Of a stretch of 64,000 bases of DNA, positions 1 to 7,442 are shown one piece after another. Below the pieces are notes generated by a model that saw only the letters and a program-made list of their open reading frames with translations, was not told the origin of the DNA and made no database searches. Each line of letters opens with the position of its first letter. Position 1 is the stretch's first letter. The position numbers and the translations under genes are program-made. The DNA is from Nitrososphaerota archaeon (GTDB taxonomy: Archaea > Thermoproteota > Nitrososphaeria > Nitrososphaerales > Nitrosopumilaceae): NCBI GenBank assembly GCA_022573895.1, contig JACZTB010000001.1, positions 85,487 through 149,486 of the forward strand, in the 5' to 3' direction.

Positions 1-752
1 AACTCAAATTTTCTGGGATACTTTTTTGACAGATTTTGTGCTTTTTGAATAATTTTTGTATCATGTGACGCTATGGCAAATTCATTGCCTTTTTTGAATA
101 GTATTTTCATTAGTTTTACGTAATTGTAGTCCACGTCTTTTCTTGTTTTGAAGGATATGCTTGCTTTTTCCCTGTATGCCCCCTTTACTAGACGTATTTT
201 TGCACCAATACCTAACAAATCATTTAGATCATTTTCTGTTCGTTTGAGATTAGCCTGCAAGGCAATTCCCAGTCTTTCATATTTTGTAAAGAATGCATGA
301 TAAATTTCAATGGTTTCATCTGTATGCTCTGATGATTCCATGTCCAACCAAACAAAAACATGGGCATTACGTGCATCTTGTACGATTTTCTCAAAATTCC
401 TATAGCATTCTTTTTGACTGATTGAAAGACCAATTTGTGTTGGCTTGATTGAAATGGCTCCACGTATTTTCCATTCTCTAAAAGATTTTACAATTTTCCG
501 ATACTCTTTCAAAGTTGTATTGATTTGTTTTTTTGATGTATGATATTCTCCTAATTTGTTTATGATTGCATGTCTTCCTGTTCGATATGCATTTTTTGCT
601 GAGATTAGTGCATCATCAACAGTATTACCTGCAATCCATTGTTTTGCAATTTTAAACAAAAATTTCTCTATTAACTGCGTACCTGTGATCACGTTAAATC
701 TTCCATCACGGTAATTATATGATTTTAGACTTATTTTGGCTTGTCTAATCAC
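1..752 (-). CDS. Proline dehydrogenase (C-terminal part cut by window edge)
   Basis: Reading the minus strand from a GTG at 752 gives about 250 residues without a stop; the gene runs off the left edge. It should oxidise proline to pyrroline-5-carboxylate with FAD and pass electrons to the respiratory chain. Family motifs are visible in order: a helical N-terminus, a beta strand SIKPTQIGLSI, WLDMES, LQANLKRTENDL, the RLVKGAYREKA motif and FAIASHD, as in the PRODH TIM barrel. No ATG lies upstream in frame before the barrel, so GTG is the best start, but it is not proven. It is transcribed away from the small gene at 859. Confidence 0.87.
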   Translation of the reverse strand, partial: MIRQAKISLKSYNYRDGRFNVITGTQLIEKFLFKIAKQWIAGNTVDDALISAKNAYRTGRHAIINKLGEYHTSKKQINTTLKEYRKIVKSFREWKIRGAISIKPTQIGLSISQKECYRNFEKIVQDARNAHVFVWLDMESSEHTDETIEIYHAFFTKYERLGIALQANLKRTENDLNDLLGIGAKIRLVKGAYREKASISFKTRKDVDYNYVKLMKILFKKGNEFAIASHDTKIIQKAQNLSKKYPRKFE

Positions 753-858
753 AAAAATTGTTAGGAATTTGAATCAAAATATATTATGAAATTACCTTTG
801 ATTAGGCATACCACTTTTATAGAAAAATTATTATATTAAACTAATCATAATATCATAT

Positions 859-1002
859 ATGAGCAAACGTGTTACAATCATGATTGATGATGATCTTGAC
901 AAAAAACTTAGACTTCGTCAAGCAAAAATGATTCTGCAAGAACAGTCATCATATAGTTATTCCAGAACATTGAATGAGGCCCTTCGTAAAGTTTTAAAAT
1001 AA
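859..1002 (+). CDS. Mini ribbon-helix-helix protein, 47 aa
   Basis: A 47-residue frame, MSKRVTIMIDDDLDKKLRLR..., ends at TAA 1000-1002. The N-terminal strand RVTIMIDDDLDKKL followed by two predicted helices ending TLNEALRKVLK is the pattern of CopG/Arc-type ribbon-helix-helix DNA-binding proteins, which act as dimers on palindromic operators. It is divergent from the proline dehydrogenase, with a TATA-like AT-rich stretch just upstream, so it may be a local regulator. No toxin partner is adjacent. The target is unknown. Confidence 0.7.
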   Translation: MSKRVTIMIDDDLDKKLRLRQAKMILQEQSSYSYSRTLNEALRKVLK

Positions 1003-1148
1003 TTTATCAAATCTCAGCACATATCAAGTAAAGGACAGTGCAAAAAACTTCAGTCTTCTAAACTTTTATTATTTTAGAACGAATTTAATCTTTAACGACT
1101 AAAAAATTCTTAATCATTCATTAAATATCTGATAAAATCACTATTATC

Positions 1149-2138
1149 ATGTCATCTCAAATAGGCGCAAAAAAATCCCTGATTTTTGTTGTATTTGTCA
1201 TGTTTTCACTAATTTTTGTTGGAGGAATTTTTGCTGCAACAAACGATATCGCAATTGGCGCAGGTCAAGAACTATCTTATCCTTCTTGGTTAATCATCTC
1301 ATATCTTGCAGGACTATCAATGATAATTCTGCCATGTACACTTCCACTTGTTTTTATAATAATTCCACTTAGCATGGGAAAAGGTGGTAAGAAAGGCCTG
1401 TCAATGGCATTGTTATTTGGCGCAGGTCTTACAATCACAATTTCACTTTATGGTATAGGTATTGGAGCAGTTGGACAAACAGCTGATTTAGATGATATTT
1501 CAGGTTACATGTTTTTGATTGCAGGAATTGCAGCGTTTGTTTTCGGATTGTCTCAATTAAAATTATTTGAATTAAAGTTACCCGCATATTCTGGAACTCC
1601 AAAATTCATCCAAAATCGTGGTGATTATTCAAAATCGTTTTTCATGGGATTACTATTAGGTAATGCTGGTGTTGGATGTCCAAACCCACTGTTTTATTGG
1701 CTTTTAATCTATATTGCAGGAACTGGAAGTGTAGAGATTGGCGCAAGCTTGGGGGCAGTACACGGTGTGGGTCGTGCAATTCCTCTAATTTTGTTGTCAG
1801 TTCTGGCAATTATAGGAGTAAATGCAACAAAAGGAATTACAGTAAATCGTGAAAATATTGAAAAGCTTACTGGCTGGATGTTGATTGTTATTGGCGCATT
1901 TTTGATAATCAATGGTATTCCTGGTGGACATGAATGGTATGAAAGTACAATTATTCATGTTGGATGGAATAATATTGTTTCAATGACTCCAATTCCATCC
2001 GAATTTGAAATGGGTGAACATGAACACGAACGTCAAGCTGAACTGCCTAAGGACCTTGTACCACTTTTATTTATATGCCTAATTGCATTTCCAATCGTTT
2101 GGTATTTTATCAAGAAAAAAAGAGAGGTAATTGCATGA
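1149..2138 (+). CDS. CcdA/DsbD-type thiol-disulfide membrane transporter
   Basis: A 329-residue polytopic membrane protein of the cytochrome c biogenesis CcdA/DsbD transmembrane family, which carries reducing equivalents from cytoplasmic thioredoxin across the membrane. The first hydrophobic segment (about 10-30) is signal-like. The two redox cysteines expected of the family are at C63 (IILPCTLPL) and C177 (GVGCPNPL), each beside prolines in a membrane helix. A histidine/glutamate patch (GEHEHER) near residue 290 lies before the last helix and could bind metal. The stop overlaps the next start (ATGA), so it is co-transcribed with the YHS and thioredoxin-like genes, a plausible redox and metal-handling unit. 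Confidence 0.85.
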   Translation: MSSQIGAKKSLIFVVFVMFSLIFVGGIFAATNDIAIGAGQELSYPSWLIISYLAGLSMIILPCTLPLVFIIIPLSMGKGGKKGLSMALLFGAGLTITISLYGIGIGAVGQTADLDDISGYMFLIAGIAAFVFGLSQLKLFELKLPAYSGTPKFIQNRGDYSKSFFMGLLLGNAGVGCPNPLFYWLLIYIAGTGSVEIGASLGAVHGVGRAIPLILLSVLAIIGVNATKGITVNRENIEKLTGWMLIVIGAFLIINGIPGGHEWYESTIIHVGWNNIVSMTPIPSEFEMGEHEHERQAELPKDLVPLLFICLIAFPIVWYFIKKKREVIA

Positions 2139-2272
2139 AAGATCCTGTATGTGGAATGGATGTAGGAGAAAAAGGCGAACCACTTGTTCATAATGGAAAA
2201 GAATACCGATTTTGTTGTGCTTCATGTAGATGGGCATTTGAGCAAAACCCAGAACAGTTTGCAGAGTCATGA
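2135..2272 (+). CDS. YHS domain protein, 45 aa
   Basis: A 45-residue single-domain protein starting MKDPVCGMDV. I start at ATG 2135, which overlaps the upstream stop by 4 nt and follows a GAGAGGT ribosome-binding site; a longer in-frame start at 2075 would lie wholly inside ccdA. The fold is the YHS metal-binding domain: CGM near the N-terminus, then YRFCCASCRWAF and a terminal helix. YHS domains occur in copper and heavy-metal ATPases and oxygenases. The place between CcdA and a CxxC protein suggests it holds or senses a soft metal, probably copper, under redox control. The metal is inferred. Confidence 0.85.
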   Translation: MKDPVCGMDVGEKGEPLVHNGKEYRFCCASCRWAFEQNPEQFAES

Positions 2273-2493
2273 AAGTACAAGTTCTGACCACTCCTGGTTG
2301 CTCAAACTGTAGTGTTTTGGAAAAAATGTTAGAAAAACTTGAAGTGCAATATGATTTGATTGATGTCACAGAAAAACCAGAATATTTAGAAAAATATCCT
2401 ATTTTTACTGCTCCAGGATTAGTCATAAATGAGAAATTAGAGTTTACAGGTATTCCAAAAATTGATGAACTTGAAAAGAAACTCTCTGAATAA
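2269..2493 (+). CDS. Small thioredoxin/glutaredoxin-fold CxxC protein
   Basis: A 74-residue thioredoxin-fold protein with the active site PGCSNC (C11, C14), a mid-protein cis-proline loop FTAPGLVIN and a C-terminal helix. This is the short archaeal glutaredoxin-like or redox-active disulfide protein type. Its ATG overlaps the YHS stop by 4 nt. With CcdA two genes upstream it is the natural redox partner of that membrane carrier, reducing or oxidising the YHS cysteines or an extracytoplasmic target. The pairing is inferred from the operon. Confidence 0.82.
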   Translation: MKVQVLTTPGCSNCSVLEKMLEKLEVQYDLIDVTEKPEYLEKYPIFTAPGLVINEKLEFTGIPKIDELEKKLSE

Positions 2494-2533
2494 CAGGTAA
2501 TGTTTTTTACTCTGCACAAATTTGTATTTTCTA

Positions 2534-2785
2534 ATGACAGACTATTCAATGAATGAAAAAATGATTATTGTTCAGTACGCAATCAAAAAATATGAAAATG
2601 AAGAAACTATCATTGAAAAATTAAAGGATATTTTATCAGAAAAAGACGTTCAAAGAAATATTGACACACTTATTGGAACTCAACGAGTTAGACGTATAGG
2701 ACCTGAAATCCTCCAAAATAATGAAAGTCATACAGAATTGCCAGAACTGCCAGAAAGTCTTAAACCAATAATTGATAATCTTTAA
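2534..2785 (+). CDS. Hypothetical protein, 83 aa
   Basis: Starts at ATG 2534 (MTDYSMNEKMIIVQYAIKK); a TTG four codons upstream is possible but less likely. The protein is charged and helical, with no cysteine pair or membrane segment. The pattern of helices with a central KDILSEKDVQRNIDTLIGTQRVRRIG could be a small winged-helix-like domain. It ends 1 nt before the convergent radical SAM stop. I do not recognise the family. Confidence 0.6.
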   Translation: MTDYSMNEKMIIVQYAIKKYENEETIIEKLKDILSEKDVQRNIDTLIGTQRVRRIGPEILQNNESHTELPELPESLKPIIDNL

Positions 2786-2786
2786 T

Positions 2787-3668
2787 TTAGAATCCTCGTA
2801 GCCCCTCTGGACGAATAATTTCTGGATGATGTTTCATCCATTCTATTCTATCTATCATCTCTTGTTTGTCCTGTGGTAAAGTACCCTTGACTGTATATGC
2901 ATTTGAACCATGATTTGCTCTAAAAATAATCTCGTCTTTGGTTTCTATTTGGCTAATCAAATCATGAAGTTCTTCTAATGATTCATCATCATTAATTTTA
3001 ATAAATGGTTCTTCAAACTTGTCAAGAAATTCTTGCTTTATTCCCTTTTCCAGATACAGAGTCAGAGCTCCCACATACTGTGGCGAACATGCACTAATCA
3101 CTTCAGCAGTACCTTTGATATGTTCTTTAGAATATGTCCTTCCACCCAATCCCAAAATTATCATGCATGACATTATGTAACCTGCTTCTTTTGCCTTGTT
3201 GACAGATTTTGTGATTGTCTTTGCAATAGCTCCCTTTGTTACTTTCTTCAGAACTATGTCAGAACCGCTTTCAATTCCTAGATAGAACATATCCAGTCCA
3301 GCTTCATTCATTTTCTTTAGTTCTTCAGGTGTTTTCTTTAGAATGTTCATTGGCATTGCATAACAAGAAATTCTTTCAAGCTTTGCAAATTTTTCTTTAA
3401 TGTATTTTACAATTTTTATCATGTACTCTGAATCAAGATTCAATGCATCTCCATCCGCAAGAAATACTCTTCTAGTGTCAGGCAAATAATTTGCCATCAT
3501 ATCAATTTCTGCTTTTACCTCATCCCATGTTCTTTCAGAATACTCTTTTGATCTATACATATCACAAAAAGAACATTCGTTGAATGAACAACCTAATGTT
3601 ATTTGGAAAATCAATGACTTTGATTCTGAAGGTGGTCTGTATAATGGCGCATCATAATTTAACATCAT
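2787..3668 (-). CDS. Radical SAM protein
   Basis: A 293-residue radical SAM enzyme. The 4Fe-4S cluster motif is CX4CX2C at C27, C32 and C35 (GCSFNECSFCDMY), the spacing seen in a COG1032-like subgroup. Downstream come VFLADGDALNLD, a YLGIESGSDIVLKKVTKG motif and a glycine-rich loop GLGG at about 170, typical of SAM-binding strands in this fold. There is no B12-binding or TRAM domain. The substrate cannot be told. It is divergent from the winged-helix gene at 3771. Confidence 0.85.
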   Translation of the reverse strand: MMLNYDAPLYRPPSESKSLIFQITLGCSFNECSFCDMYRSKEYSERTWDEVKAEIDMMANYLPDTRRVFLADGDALNLDSEYMIKIVKYIKEKFAKLERISCYAMPMNILKKTPEELKKMNEAGLDMFYLGIESGSDIVLKKVTKGAIAKTITKSVNKAKEAGYIMSCMIILGLGGRTYSKEHIKGTAEVISACSPQYVGALTLYLEKGIKQEFLDKFEEPFIKINDDESLEELHDLISQIETKDEIIFRANHGSNAYTVKGTLPQDKQEMIDRIEWMKHHPEIIRPEGLRGF

Positions 3669-3770
3669 TTTATTTCAAAGAAATTTGCTTGATTATGTTT
3701 TTTATACTTTCTTTTATGATTAAACCACAAAATACCTTTTAGTAGTAAATCAAAAGAATTTTCATTACTT

Positions 3771-4073
3771 ATGGCAAATGATCCTGACGCAAAAAGACTG
3801 CTTTGGTTTGTATTTGCAGCTTCTCGAGGAGGATTGAATCGATTAAAAATTATTTCAAAATTAAAGGAAAACCCACTTAATACTAATCAACTGGCAAAAG
3901 AGCTAGGTCTAGATTACAAAGCCATTCAACATCATATTCGAGTACTTGAAAAAAATAACATGATCACTAAAGTTGGAGAGAAGTATGGCATTACATTTTT
4001 CATCTCTACCTTTCTTGAAGTAAATATTGAGGCATTTGAAGAAATTGAAAGAAAATTGGGTAAAAGTAAATAA
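3771..4073 (+). CDS. ArsR-like winged-helix regulator
   Basis: A 100-residue winged-helix DNA-binding protein. The helix-turn-helix NPLNTNQLAKELGLDYKAIQHHIRVLEKNNMITKVG occupies about residues 35-70, the classic ArsR/MarR-like arrangement, followed by a short beta wing and a C-terminal dimerisation helix. No metal-binding cysteines are present, so it is not a metal sensor of the SmtB type. It lies 26 nt before a small membrane protein gene. HTH plus small membrane protein pairs are common in archaea and may form a membrane-linked regulatory unit. The target is unknown. Confidence 0.8.
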   Translation: MANDPDAKRLLWFVFAASRGGLNRLKIISKLKENPLNTNQLAKELGLDYKAIQHHIRVLEKNNMITKVGEKYGITFFISTFLEVNIEAFEEIERKLGKSK

Positions 4074-4098
4074 AACCTCAAGAGGTGTTTTTCACTAA

Positions 4099-4383
4099 AT
4101 GGAACCTACATCACTAATCTTATCTATTGTTTCAATTGCAAATATGGGAATTCTTGCAATTCTAATTGCCATATTTGGAAAGATGTATGGAAAAACTCGA
4201 GCGCAGCTTCCATTAGGTATGATTGTTGTTACTGTAATGTTGTTTTTACATAATGTCATTGGTGCCTTTGCATATTTCTCAATGGAGATGCTTTTCTCAA
4301 ATGAAATATTTCCATATATGCTAGGAGTGGGTATTGCAGAACTTGCAGGATTGATAATATTCCTAAAGATTACTTTGGACTGA
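4099..4383 (+). CDS. Small three-helix membrane protein
   Basis: A 94-residue protein with about three transmembrane helices (approximately 5-25, 38-60, 70-92) separated by a short basic loop KMYGKTRAQ. No catalytic motif is visible. It follows the ArsR-like gene on the same strand and is probably co-transcribed, suggesting that the two work together as a regulator and membrane partner. This is inference from context only. Confidence 0.65.
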   Translation: MEPTSLILSIVSIANMGILAILIAIFGKMYGKTRAQLPLGMIVVTVMLFLHNVIGAFAYFSMEMLFSNEIFPYMLGVGIAELAGLIIFLKITLD

Positions 4384-4418
4384 CCTTAGTTTAATTGTAA
4401 CAAAAAATATTCTAAATT

Positions 4419-4862
4419 GTGTTACAAGACTATCTTAAACTTAACAAAAATATTATAATTGCAATTGTAACATCAATAATTATTTCTGCAGCAATTGCCC
4501 AACTTTTATCTGATCAAGAAGACTATCTAAACTCAACATATACTACAATTGCAGATTATTCCATTTACTTTTCAGTTTTTGGTGTGTTGTATTATTTTGA
4601 TAACAGAAAAAAATATCGCATTGAATCTGGAGGTACAGATACTGTAAAATTAAAACGTGATCTCATAAAATTAGTTACCTCACTTGGAACTGCTGAAGTT
4701 GTTTATACCATTGCTAGATGGAGTTTGCAGTACTATTTTCTGACAATAGACTATGATCCATATTTGGCATCAATTATATCACAAAGTATATCCGCAATCA
4801 TTTTCTTGATAGTAGTTAATCTGAATGTAAAGTTAGTGAGGTTGTATAATGATGAGAATTAG
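4419..4862 (+). CDS. Hypothetical four-helix membrane protein
   Basis: A 147-residue frame from GTG 4419; no ATG occurs nearby in frame. Hydrophobic segments lie at about 11-30, 45-60, 85-105 and 115-140, with a charged loop after the second (DNRKKYRIESGG). The last 14 nt overlap the RNase H gene, so the two are translationally coupled. Similar small membrane proteins are common in ammonia-oxidising archaea, but I cannot assign a function. Confidence 0.55.
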   Translation: MLQDYLKLNKNIIIAIVTSIIISAAIAQLLSDQEDYLNSTYTTIADYSIYFSVFGVLYYFDNRKKYRIESGGTDTVKLKRDLIKLVTSLGTAEVVYTIARWSLQYYFLTIDYDPYLASIISQSISAIIFLIVVNLNVKLVRLYNDEN

Positions 4863-5208
4863 TGTTTATGTTGATGGTTCTGGAGGTTCCAATAGCGGAT
4901 TCGGATATTTTGTAAAAGAGACAGGAGAATCATTTTACGAAAAAAAACCAGACATAACTAACAATCAGGCTGAATACTTGTCAATAATTTTCGCATTAAA
5001 CAAGTTTGTTGATTCAAATGATGAAATTACCATTTACAGTGATTCCAAAAATACTGTAAATCAATTAAATCACGAATTTGCAATTAATAATGAACAACTT
5101 CGAATTCTAGCACAAGAAGCTTGGAGCATTATGGGAAAATTTTCTGATCTTTCAATAGTATGGATTCCTAGAAAAGAGAATCTAGCAGGAAAAATGCTGG
5201 GAAGCTAA
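4849..5208 (+). CDS. Ribonuclease HI-like protein
   Basis: A 119-residue RNase H fold. Catalytic-type acids are present at D9 (VYVDGSGG), E42 (NNQAEYLS) and D65 (IYSDSKNTVNQL). The usual fourth acid in the last helix is not obvious: the C-terminus reads IPRKENLAGKMLGS, where many bacterial enzymes have an Asp near the Ala. The protein would cleave RNA in RNA-DNA hybrids. Two ATGs are tandem at the start; either could be used. It overlaps the upstream membrane gene by 14 nt. Confidence 0.82.
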   Translation: MMRISVYVDGSGGSNSGFGYFVKETGESFYEKKPDITNNQAEYLSIIFALNKFVDSNDEITIYSDSKNTVNQLNHEFAINNEQLRILAQEAWSIMGKFSDLSIVWIPRKENLAGKMLGS

Positions 5209-5240
5209 AAAATCATAGATCAAAAATTTCTATGAACAAC

Positions 5241-5253
5241 TTTATTATATAAA
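5241..5253 (+). promoter_or_regulatory. TATA-like box of the acyl-CoA synthetase gene
   Basis: The AT-only run tttattatataaa is centred about 26 nt upstream of ATG 5273. This spacing matches an archaeal TATA box feeding a leaderless transcript. No Shine-Dalgarno sequence precedes the start, which supports leaderless initiation. Confidence 0.55.
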
Positions 5254-5272
5254 ATCCTTAGATCCAACTTAC

Positions 5273-7369
5273 ATGGCAGAGTCTGTCTTTTTATCACCAA
5301 AATCAATTGCAGTAATTGGTGCATCTGACAAGAGAGGAAGTGTTGGAGCTACCATCACCTCAAACATAATGAATGGTTTTACAGGAACTGTTTTTCCAAT
5401 TAGTCCTTCAAGAGACACAGTCTTTTACAAAAAAGCATACAAGAATGTCTTAGATGTTCCAAAACCAATTGATCTTGCAGTTATTGTTATCAAAAATACA
5501 TTGGTTGCACAAGTGTTAGAAGAATGTGGCAAGAAAAAAATCAAAGGCGTCATTATCATTACAGCTGGTTTCAAAGAAGTTGATGAAGAAGGTGCAAAAC
5601 GTGAACAAGAAATTAAAGATATAGCTAAAAAATATAATATCCAAATCATTGGACCAAACTGTCTTGGTGTCATGAATCTTGATCCAAAGACAATGATGAA
5701 TTCCACATTTCTTAAAATTACACCAAAATCTGGAAAAATTGCACTTGTATCTCAAAGTGGTGCAATATGTGCTGCATTAGTTGAAGATGCTAGTGCTCAA
5801 GGAATAGGTTTCTCTGCAGTGATCAGTCTTGGAAACAAAGCTACAATGAGTGAAGTTGACATCCTGAAGATACTTGCAAATCATAAACAAACTGAAGTTA
5901 TTGTAATGTATCTAGAAGATATGGGCAATGGTAAAGAATTCCTTAAAGTTTGTAAAAATATTACTAAAAAACTGAAAAAACCAATTCTTGTTCTCAAATC
6001 AGGACGCAGTCCTGAAGGCGCAAAGGCTGCAATGTCTCATACTGGAGCCTTGATGGGCTCGGATGAAATCTATGATGCTGTGCTAAAACAATCTGGTGCA
6101 ATAAGAGTTGATACTATGGAAGAGCTCTTTGATTATGCAACAGCGTTTTCTAAACAACCACTGCCATCAAGTGGTGATCTTGTTATTGTCTCAAATGCAG
6201 GTGGTCCTGCAATCATCTCTACTGATGCATGCTCTAAGACAAAAATCAAGATGGCAAATATTACGAGTATTAGAAAAAAGATTGACGAGGTAATCCCCCC
6301 TTGGGGAAGCTCTCGAAACCCTGTTGATATTGTTGGTGATGCTGATTTTAACCGATTCAATAATGTTTTAGATCGTGTACTCAAACATCCAAAAGTTGGT
6401 TCTGTTATCACAATGTGTACTCCTTCTGGAACTCTAGATTATGATAAACTTGCAGAAGTTATTGTTCAAATGTCAAAGAAATACAAGAAGACAATGCTTG
6501 CAAGTTTGATGGGATTAGATGAAGGAATTACCAACCGAGAAATTTTGGCAAGAGGAAATGTTCCGTATTATACATATGCTGAAGGAGCAATCAGAACTCT
6601 TGCAGCAATGCTCAGATTTTCTAACTGGATCAAATCCCCAACTGGAAAAATCACTAAATTCAAAGTAAACAAAGAAAAAGTAAAGAAAATTTTTGATCAA
6701 GCTAAAAAAGAAAAAAGATCAAACCTTCTAGAAGAAGAAGGACTCGAAATTCTTAAAGCATATGGATTACCATTACCATCAAGTGCACTTGCTGCAACAG
6801 AATCTGAAGCAGTAAAAATTGCAAAGAAGATTGGGTATCCTGTAGTGATGAAGATTGTGTCACCTCAGATTATTCACAAGTCTGATGCAAGTGGTGTTAA
6901 AGTAAACTTGACAAATGACGCAGAGCTTAAAACTGCATTTAAAACAATTATTAAAAATGCTAAAAATTACAACAAGAAAGCCGAGATTAAAGGTGTCTTG
7001 ATTGTAGAGATGGTAAAAGGTGGTAAAGAACTAATCATTGGTTCAAAGCTAGAGCCTGGATTTGGTCCAGTAATTATGCTTGGGATGGGGGGAATCTATG
7101 TAGAAGTTCTCAAAGATGTTACATTCAAGCTAGCACCAGTAACTGAAATAGAAGCTGATGACATGATAGCCTCAATTAAGACCCAAAAAATCCTACAAGG
7201 TGTAAGAGGTGAAAAACCGTCAGACATATCAAAACTCTCTGAGTGCATTCAGAGATTATCTCAACTAGTTTCTGACTTTACGGAAATCAAAGAATTAGAC
7301 ATGAACCCTGTACTAGTCATGGAAAAGGGAAAGGGTTGTAGAATTCTTGATGTTCGAATAGGGCTCTGA
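5273..7369 (+). CDS. ADP-forming 4-hydroxybutyrate-CoA ligase (3HP/4HB cycle)
   Basis: A 698-residue ADP-forming acyl-CoA synthetase. The N-terminal CoA-binding domain (about 8-140, IAVIGASDKRGSVG), a succinyl-CoA-ligase-like domain carrying the phosphohistidine in AMSHTGALMGSDE (about residue 256), and a C-terminal ATP-grasp domain (about 480-698, YPVVMKIVSPQIIHKSDASG) are fused in one chain. It sits directly before 4-hydroxybutyryl-CoA dehydratase, the same order as the characterised Nitrosopumilus pair, so 4-hydroxybutyrate is the likely substrate. The 3-hydroxypropionate ligase paralogue is the alternative. ADP rather than AMP formation saves ATP in thaumarchaeal CO2 fixation. Confidence 0.88.
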   Translation: MAESVFLSPKSIAVIGASDKRGSVGATITSNIMNGFTGTVFPISPSRDTVFYKKAYKNVLDVPKPIDLAVIVIKNTLVAQVLEECGKKKIKGVIIITAGFKEVDEEGAKREQEIKDIAKKYNIQIIGPNCLGVMNLDPKTMMNSTFLKITPKSGKIALVSQSGAICAALVEDASAQGIGFSAVISLGNKATMSEVDILKILANHKQTEVIVMYLEDMGNGKEFLKVCKNITKKLKKPILVLKSGRSPEGAKAAMSHTGALMGSDEIYDAVLKQSGAIRVDTMEELFDYATAFSKQPLPSSGDLVIVSNAGGPAIISTDACSKTKIKMANITSIRKKIDEVIPPWGSSRNPVDIVGDADFNRFNNVLDRVLKHPKVGSVITMCTPSGTLDYDKLAEVIVQMSKKYKKTMLASLMGLDEGITNREILARGNVPYYTYAEGAIRTLAAMLRFSNWIKSPTGKITKFKVNKEKVKKIFDQAKKEKRSNLLEEEGLEILKAYGLPLPSSALAATESEAVKIAKKIGYPVVMKIVSPQIIHKSDASGVKVNLTNDAELKTAFKTIIKNAKNYNKKAEIKGVLIVEMVKGGKELIIGSKLEPGFGPVIMLGMGGIYVEVLKDVTFKLAPVTEIEADDMIASIKTQKILQGVRGEKPSDISKLSECIQRLSQLVSDFTEIKELDMNPVLVMEKGKGCRILDVRIGL

Positions 7370-7410
7370 TAACAATTTATTCCTAAATTTTTACTCATTT
7401 CTATCTAGAA

Positions 7411-7419
7411 TATTTATAC
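7411..7419 (+). promoter_or_regulatory. TATA-like box of 4-hydroxybutyryl-CoA dehydratase
   Basis: The sequence tatttatac lies about 28 nt before ATG 7443. Position and composition suit an archaeal TATA box with leaderless transcription. The gene therefore probably has its own promoter even though it follows the ligase by only 73 nt. Confidence 0.55.
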
Positions 7420-7442
7420 ATCATGAAAACAAATATTGATAC

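Noticed and set aside
224-463. 79-codon minus-strand frame
   Set aside because: It is a shadow of the proline dehydrogenase gene in another frame.
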